From assembly GCA_900088475.1 (NCBI GenBank), contig FLMG01004254.1, positions 1 to 11,721 on the forward strand: DNA of 11,721 bases, written 5' to 3'. This stretch comes from Hyphochytrium catenoides (Eukaryota; Sar; Hyphochytriomycetes; Hyphochytriales; Hyphochytriaceae). Each line of letters starts with the position of its first letter. The first letter of the stretch is position 1. Below, in pieces: positions 8,201 to 11,721 of the stretch. A program made the translations under genes and the position numbers. The notes beneath the pieces were generated by a model. The model was not told where the DNA came from and did no database searches. It saw only the letters and a program-made list of their open reading frames with translations.

Positions 8201-9543
8201 GAGAGAGAGGCACTAAGAGGAGAAAGTGATCTCTCCCTCATATCTTCACCAGGACAGAGAATCAAGTCGAGGATACTCTTAGGAATCTCTCCCTTGAGAA
8301 ACAGCTTGAGAAGAGAGATGCCAAAGGACCAGATGTCCATTGAAAATGACGCCAAAAGCGGAGGAGAGACTGTGCGCTCCTCGCTGTTCTTCTCCGTTTC
8401 TCTCTTGGCGTCGCCCACGCCTGTGTTGGCGCTTCTCCCTTTCTCTTTCTCTTCCTCTGTCTCTTCTCTTCTTTCTGTCTCCCTCTGGAGCCATCGGGCC
8501 AGTTCTGGCGGGCAATACTCATCGATCGTCCTCGTCTCTCTCTCTTTGATAAATTGCAGCGCTGTTCCTTCTTTTTGGGCTAGAGAGAGAGAAAAAAGCT
8601 TTGGAAGGATGTTTCTCCTCACTGAAAAGTCTCTGAGTGTCTCCAATCTAAAGTCTGAGTGTATGAAGCCATGGACATGTACAGAAGAGAGAGAGTGGGC
8701 CACTCTCTCCGAGAGAGAGCGGATCTCATTTACCGTTAGCTGGTGACTCTCTGCAAACTCCTGCAGGTTATCTCGTCCTGCTTCCAGTACAGCGTAGACC
8801 CGTCTACCATTCCACTCTGTCTCACACAGCTCATCATGGAGAACCTCAGCTGCGAACTCTGGCCCGAGAAGTTGAAAGAGAGAGAGCTCGGCCTGGGCGC
8901 GCTCTCTCTCTTCCACAGGCCAGATCTTCAGCGTGACCAGAGCCGTCTCTGGGTCATACTGCCAGGTATCTACAGCCTCGAAGGTCCATCCCTCGGCCAG
9001 TCCAATGTCCTGCCGGAGCTGGTAGCGCCCGTCGAGCAGCAGGTTTCTCTCAAGGTCTGGACGCCCTGCAAGGTCCTGGTGACGGAGATCTATGGCTATC
9101 GCGGTAGGTATTGTCTCTTCTTCTTCCCCAGTCCACAGCGCGTAATTCCTGCTGGGAGCGTCCAAGAAGAGGAAGGCAGCGGAAGAGAGAGAGAGAGAGG
9201 AACAGACACGGCAACAATGCAGAGATGAGGGCGAGACACAGCTACAGCGAGCAGCAGGGCCAAGCTGGTAGCACGCCGGGCGGTAGTAGAGAAGAATCGA
9301 CAAGGACAAAGACAAGCGCGAAGGCACAAGTAGAGAGAAAGGGCAGAAGAAGAGAGACCAAGACGCAGACGGCAGGCAGAAGAACAACGAAGCTATACTT
9401 TTACTTCGGCGCCAGATGGAACAGAGTGTCAGTCAAGCAGAAAGCAAACAAAGGAGATAGATCTGAGGAAAACTGTGTGGGAAGCAAGGTAAGAGAGATC
9501 GAGAGAGAGCGTATCCGTGCGTGGGAGACAGCGACAGACAGAC

Positions 9544-9577
<34 letters not shown>

Positions 9578-10973
9578 TACCCGATCTGACTCTGATCTCT
9601 GTCTGTTATTGTGGCTATCCCGACTGCCCATGGTGTCGCGAGAGCGTGCTGAGATCCGCTTGTGGAGGAAGAGGTAGACTGCAGGGGGAGAGCCAGAGAC
9701 GAAGAAAATGAGGAAGGGAGAGAGAGAGCGGAAGCCAAAGCAGAAGAGGAAGGGGGACGAGAAAGAGAAGAAGAATGGGAGCCCGAGCGGGGATGGAGAG
9801 AGAGAGGCCTACGGAGACGGAAGCGCCTCCTGTTCTCTACCAGCCTCTTTTTTCTACCATCGTCTTTCTCTGGGTCTCGAAAGGAAGAGAGAGAGAAGTT
9901 ATTGCTGAGGTTTCTCTCTTCTCTCCTTTTTGCTCGCTATCCTCACCCGACGTCCTCCTTCCTCCCGGCCTTCTTCTCCGGATCTCTCTCTCTTTCCTCT
10001 TCTCTTCTAGAAGAAGAGGAAGAGCTGCAGGGACAAAAGGTCCGAGGAAACGTAGCACTTTCTTGCGGGAGAGAAAAGAGAGATCCTTTAGGAGTCTCGT
10101 CTCCACGTCCTCTCGGTCCAGAAGTGAGAGAGACGCACCAACTAGCATAAGTTCTCTACTTCTCTCTCCTACTCTGACGTCCCCACCAGACTCTCTCACT
10201 AACACCTCAGACACTTGGTCCATACTCCAGAACCGCTCCCTCCCCCTCTCTCCCTCCGTATGCCAGGCCACGGAGCTTGAGAACTCTCTCTCTCCTCTTC
10301 CGCTTTCTATTTCTCTTTCCTCGCTCTCTGTTGCCACCACTAGAAGTACCGCATGGAGAGCCTCGATATCTCTCTTCGAGACAGAGGACAGCTCTTTCCG
10401 TAGAAGTGCCTTATTGTTGGCCAAGAGAGAGAGAGAAGTGCCATGGACTTGTCTCTCTCTCGCCAGCTCAGCGACTTCCACCGGGAAGCCCAGCCAAAGC
10501 AGCCACCGCGACACATCTTCGGCTGTCCAGCACGCAGGAGAAGGTTTGTCCCGCCAGCTTCCGTTCTCTTCTACTGTCTCTGCTGTCCTCTCGCTTTCCG
10601 CTTCCTCTTCTTCTTCATCGCCTAGCACTGAGAATGAGTGTCCTTTGTCTCTCTCTTGTTGATGAGAAGGAAGCACGGAGGAAGAGAGAGAGAAAGGAAG
10701 AAGTGCGATGGCTTGGAAAGCGGGGGCTGAAGGCTGAGCGATAATGGCAGGAGGCGGAGAGAGCCCTGCTGCTTGTGAGGCGGGAGAAGAGGAAGAGCAA
10801 CCGAAGGGTCTCCTTGGGGCTGTGGAGACAAGGCTATCGCTTCTCTCCTCCTCTCGCTCCTCTCTCTCTCTGATATCCGTAATGGATCGCCTTTCCTCTT
10901 TCATCTCTTCGCTGTTGCTTCTCTCTCCTCCTCCTCCATCTTCCCCGTCTGCCATTGGAAGGCTCCAATTCAT
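5260..10973 (-). CDS. Tandem-SAM / kinase-like (probable pseudokinase) / helical C-terminus protein, ten-exon model
   Basis: Proposed exons (minus strand, 5' to 3'): 10973-9858, 9678-9581, 9148-7882, 7514-7407, 7076-7041, 6829-6771, 6580-6343, 6033-5851, 5721-5689, 5535-5260. The phases agree at every junction, the joined length is 3414 nt (1137 residues plus TAG), and each intron is GT..AG. The single-gene model is favoured because the kinase frame has no ATG before its domain, so it must be an internal exon. Exon 2 read in phase 0 also ends in phase 2, which is what the kinase exon needs. Order: acidic/low-complexity N-terminus (1-140), SAM (about 148-213), SAM (about 248-313), basic linker, kinase fold (about 447-756), then predicted helices and coiled coil (828-1137). 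The start ATG has A at -3 and an in-frame TGA 24 nt upstream. SAM domains usually mediate oligomerisation, so an intracellular scaffold or regulator is inferred. No gene name is recognised. Weakest points are the donor of exon 1, exons 7 and 9, and whether exon 10 is continuous. Two separate genes remain possible. Confidence 0.6.
5722..5850 (-). other. In-frame, stop-free intron (possible retained coding segment)
   Basis: The sequence between exons 8 and 9 is 129 nt, a multiple of three, has no stop in the reading frame, and encodes Glu/Arg/Lys-rich helix (V-E-R-E-E-I-D-K-R-E-K). Its ends fit GT..AG, but it may simply be coding, or be spliced facultatively. The gene's frame is preserved either way. 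Confidence 0.45.
6254..6292. repeat. Interrupted (GA)n tract in intron
   Basis: GA-rich + strand within the intron between 6342 and 6034; (CT)n on the coding strand. A second tract lies at about 6093-6117 in the same intron, near its acceptor side. Confidence 0.7.
8095..9024 (-). other. Protein kinase fold lacking DFG (probable pseudokinase domain)
   Basis: Residues about 447-756 of the large gene. The VAIK-like lysine is present (V-T-L-K, K479). A candidate alpha-C glutamate is E492. The catalytic loop reads H-S-D-F-R-L-E-T (568-575): the Asp is kept, but HRD Arg is Ser, the following Lys is Arg and the Asn is Thr. Where DFG should stand the sequence is K-L-F-S-L-S-L-A, so S-L-S (591-593) replaces it and the Mg-binding Asp is gone. 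The glycine loop is also degenerate. P-P-E (618-620), D-I-W-S-F-G (676-681) and the late K-R-P (743-745) before R-H-P-F-F confirm the fold. A low-complexity E/R-rich insert of about 55 residues separates PPE from DIWSFG. Nucleotide binding without normal phosphotransfer is the likeliest outcome. Confidence 0.8.
9547..9575. repeat. (AG)n tract directly after the exon 2 donor
   Basis: About 14 AG units on the + strand, starting a few bases into the intron after the GTACAT donor at 9580; (CT)n on the coding strand. Confidence 0.85.
10035..10232 (-). other. SAM domain 2 (diverged)
   Basis: Residues about 248-313. It begins F-W-S-M-D-Q-V-x-E-V-L, has V-G-A-S-L-S-L-L-D-x-E-D-V in the central position, and ends L-S-R-K-K-V-L-R-F-L, the usual positively charged last helix. 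The loop before the central helix is longer than in SAM 1. The two domains are separated by about 35 residues rich in E, R and S. A tandem pair suggests polymer or array formation, which is an inference from the family. Confidence 0.65.
10335..10532 (-). other. SAM domain 1
   Basis: Residues about 148-213 of the large gene. The segment opens with the classic SAM start (W-T-A-E-D-V-x-x-W-L) and continues with a G-F turn, a central V-H-G-T-S-L-x-L-L segment that matches the usual 'hGxxLLxL' helix 3 region, and a final helix K-R-D-I-E-A-L-H-A-V-L. Length and order fit a complete five-helix sterile alpha motif. SAM domains typically form homo- or hetero-oligomers; the partner here is unknown. Identification is from the pattern, without a profile search. 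Confidence 0.8.
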
Positions 10974-10974
10974 T

Positions 10975-10995
10975 CTACTCTTCGCCTTCCGCCAT
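10975..10995 (-). promoter_or_regulatory. Seven-codon upstream ORF before the large gene's ATG
   Basis: ATG GCG GAA GGC GAA GAG TAG lies directly in front of the main start: one base separates its stop from the main ATG at 10973. It is out of frame with the main ORF. If it is in the mature 5' leader, ribosomes would need leaky scanning or very short-range reinitiation, so it could lower translation. The transcript start is not known. Confidence 0.35.
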
Positions 10996-11591
10996 CACCT
11001 GAACAGCCTCTGGACCTCCAGTCTCCTCTTCTCTCGCTCTCCTGACTTTCCTGCCTCGGGCCCGGCGCCTCACGGGAGCATCACCCATAGCCAGAGGAGG
11101 ATGAAGAAGAAGGAAGAGCTCTGGGCACTGCAGCTGCTTGCGCCCTTCCTTCTTTCCCTTTCCTCTGCCCTTCCTTCTCTCGCCTCAGTCACAGCCTTTG
11201 CTGGTCTTCTCGCTCTTCTTTCCCTTCTTGTCATCAGTCCTCCTTCCTCCACAAGAAGAAAACCCCAGAAAAGAGAGGGAGAGAGAGAGAGAGAGAGAGA
11301 GCGCGAGGGAGAGAGAGAGAGAGAAAGAGAGAGAACGACCCTGCTGTCTTTTTCCCCTGCTCAAGTCCAGGGGTAGGACAGGGAGTTGTAGAGCCGGTGA
11401 CGGTAAGCGCACATCGCATAATACATTCAGTAACAACAACATCGGAAATAACGACACCGCAATACAGTGCAGAGAGGTCTTGGCTTGTGCGGTGCTGGAA
11501 CAGTAGTTCCTCTCTAGTTCTATCTCTAACAAGTCGTACTTGTCCCCCCTCCTGTTGCCTTTCTCGGGTATCAAAAGCGGCATTTCTTTAC
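10996..11591. other. 5' flank of the large gene, no gene recognised
   Basis: Mixed CT- and GA-rich sequence. No TATA box is evident on the minus strand near 11000-11100. A moderately complex minus-strand open stretch runs from about 11550 to 11345, but two frames are equally open and no start or splice pair is secure. Confidence 0.35.
11264..11335. repeat. Interrupted (GA)n tract in the 5' flank of the large gene
   Basis: About 70 bp of GA repeats with GCGC and AAA interruptions, about 290 bp upstream of the ATG at 10973. It could lie in the promoter or leader; GA tracts act as promoter elements in some eukaryotes, but nothing here proves that. Confidence 0.75.
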
Positions 11592-11669
11592 TGTAGCAGT
11601 GCCTCTCAATGCCTGGCTCCTCTCATCCTCCTCCATCAGCTGAAGGTGCAGAGCTAATTTATCCAGGGA
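11592..11669 (-). other. Possible exon fragment at the right edge
   Basis: Twenty-six open codons beginning S-L-D-K-L-A-L-H-L-Q-L-M-E-E-D-E-R-S end at GCT-ACA before the donor-like GTAAAG, the same hexamer used after 7407 in the large gene. The acidic amphipathic peptide is not microsatellite-derived. It may belong to a neighbouring minus-strand gene or a 5' exon. No upstream acceptor is clear. Confidence 0.25.
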
Positions 11670-11721
11670 ACTTTCTTACGACTGAGCCTTAGTAGTAAGT
11701 AACTAAAAAAGAATGATTCTA

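Noticed and set aside
8294-9228. Two long + strand open frames (150 and 161 codons) opposite the kinase exon
   Set aside because: The minus frame carries ordered kinase motifs; the + frames have no recognisable motif and are antisense shadows of it.
9149-9387. N-terminal extension of the kinase frame up to 9387 as a separate gene start
   Set aside because: The frame begins with TTG, contains no ATG before the kinase domain, is Ser/Leu/Cys-rich, and has a good acceptor (CCCAGCAG) at 9149.
9581-9678. Alternative reading of exon 2 giving V-Y-L-F-L-H-K-R-I-S-A-R (phase 1 from a GTGAGG donor near 9950)
   Set aside because: It looks like a membrane-adjacent segment and has a good donor, but it ends in phase 0 and cannot join the kinase exon, which needs phase 2. 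Kept as a second choice.
9775-10662. A 295-codon + strand frame over the SAM exon
   Set aside because: It is Ser-rich and featureless, while the minus frame encodes two SAM domains.

Overview
This is nuclear DNA of a eukaryote, almost certainly a protist or alga. The genes have spliceosomal introns with GT..AG ends, donors such as GTACGT and GTAAGT, and lengths of about 130-430 nt. The whole window is saturated with (GA)n/(CT)n tracts. There are no bacterial operons, Shine-Dalgarno sites, tRNAs, rRNAs or CRISPR arrays. The lineage cannot be fixed from sequence alone. The GA/CT microsatellites running into coding exons (translated as RERERE or SLSLSL) recall, from memory only, alveolate algae such as chromerids.

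Two genes can be supported, both on the minus strand. Right to left, 10973-5260 holds a large gene that I reconstruct as ten exons with matching phases (about 1137 codons). It encodes two SAM domains, a protein-kinase fold that has lost the DFG metal-binding motif (a probable pseudokinase), and a helical, charged C-terminal region spread over small exons, some of only 33-59 nt. Next, 2720-1524 holds a two-exon secreted protein of the PHI-1/EXORDIUM family. Its signal-peptide reading frame is broken by what looks like one missing CT unit in a microsatellite.

The rest is mostly low-complexity DNA: CT-rich on the + strand at 380-860 and 3330-4860, with short non-repetitive islands at about 190-410, 3710-3860, 4137-4305 and 4860-5010. 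A minisatellite at about 4303-4563 contains a short head-to-head telomere-like motif built on the palindrome GGGTTAGGCCTAACCC. The right end (10974-11721) is the 5' flank of the large gene. It carries a seven-codon upstream ORF and perhaps a fragment of another exon.

Nothing shows that the two genes work together. One is a likely intracellular scaffold or regulator; the other is a likely extracellular or wall-associated protein. The splice model was made by eye from phase consistency and splice motifs, so transcript data should be preferred wherever they disagree.
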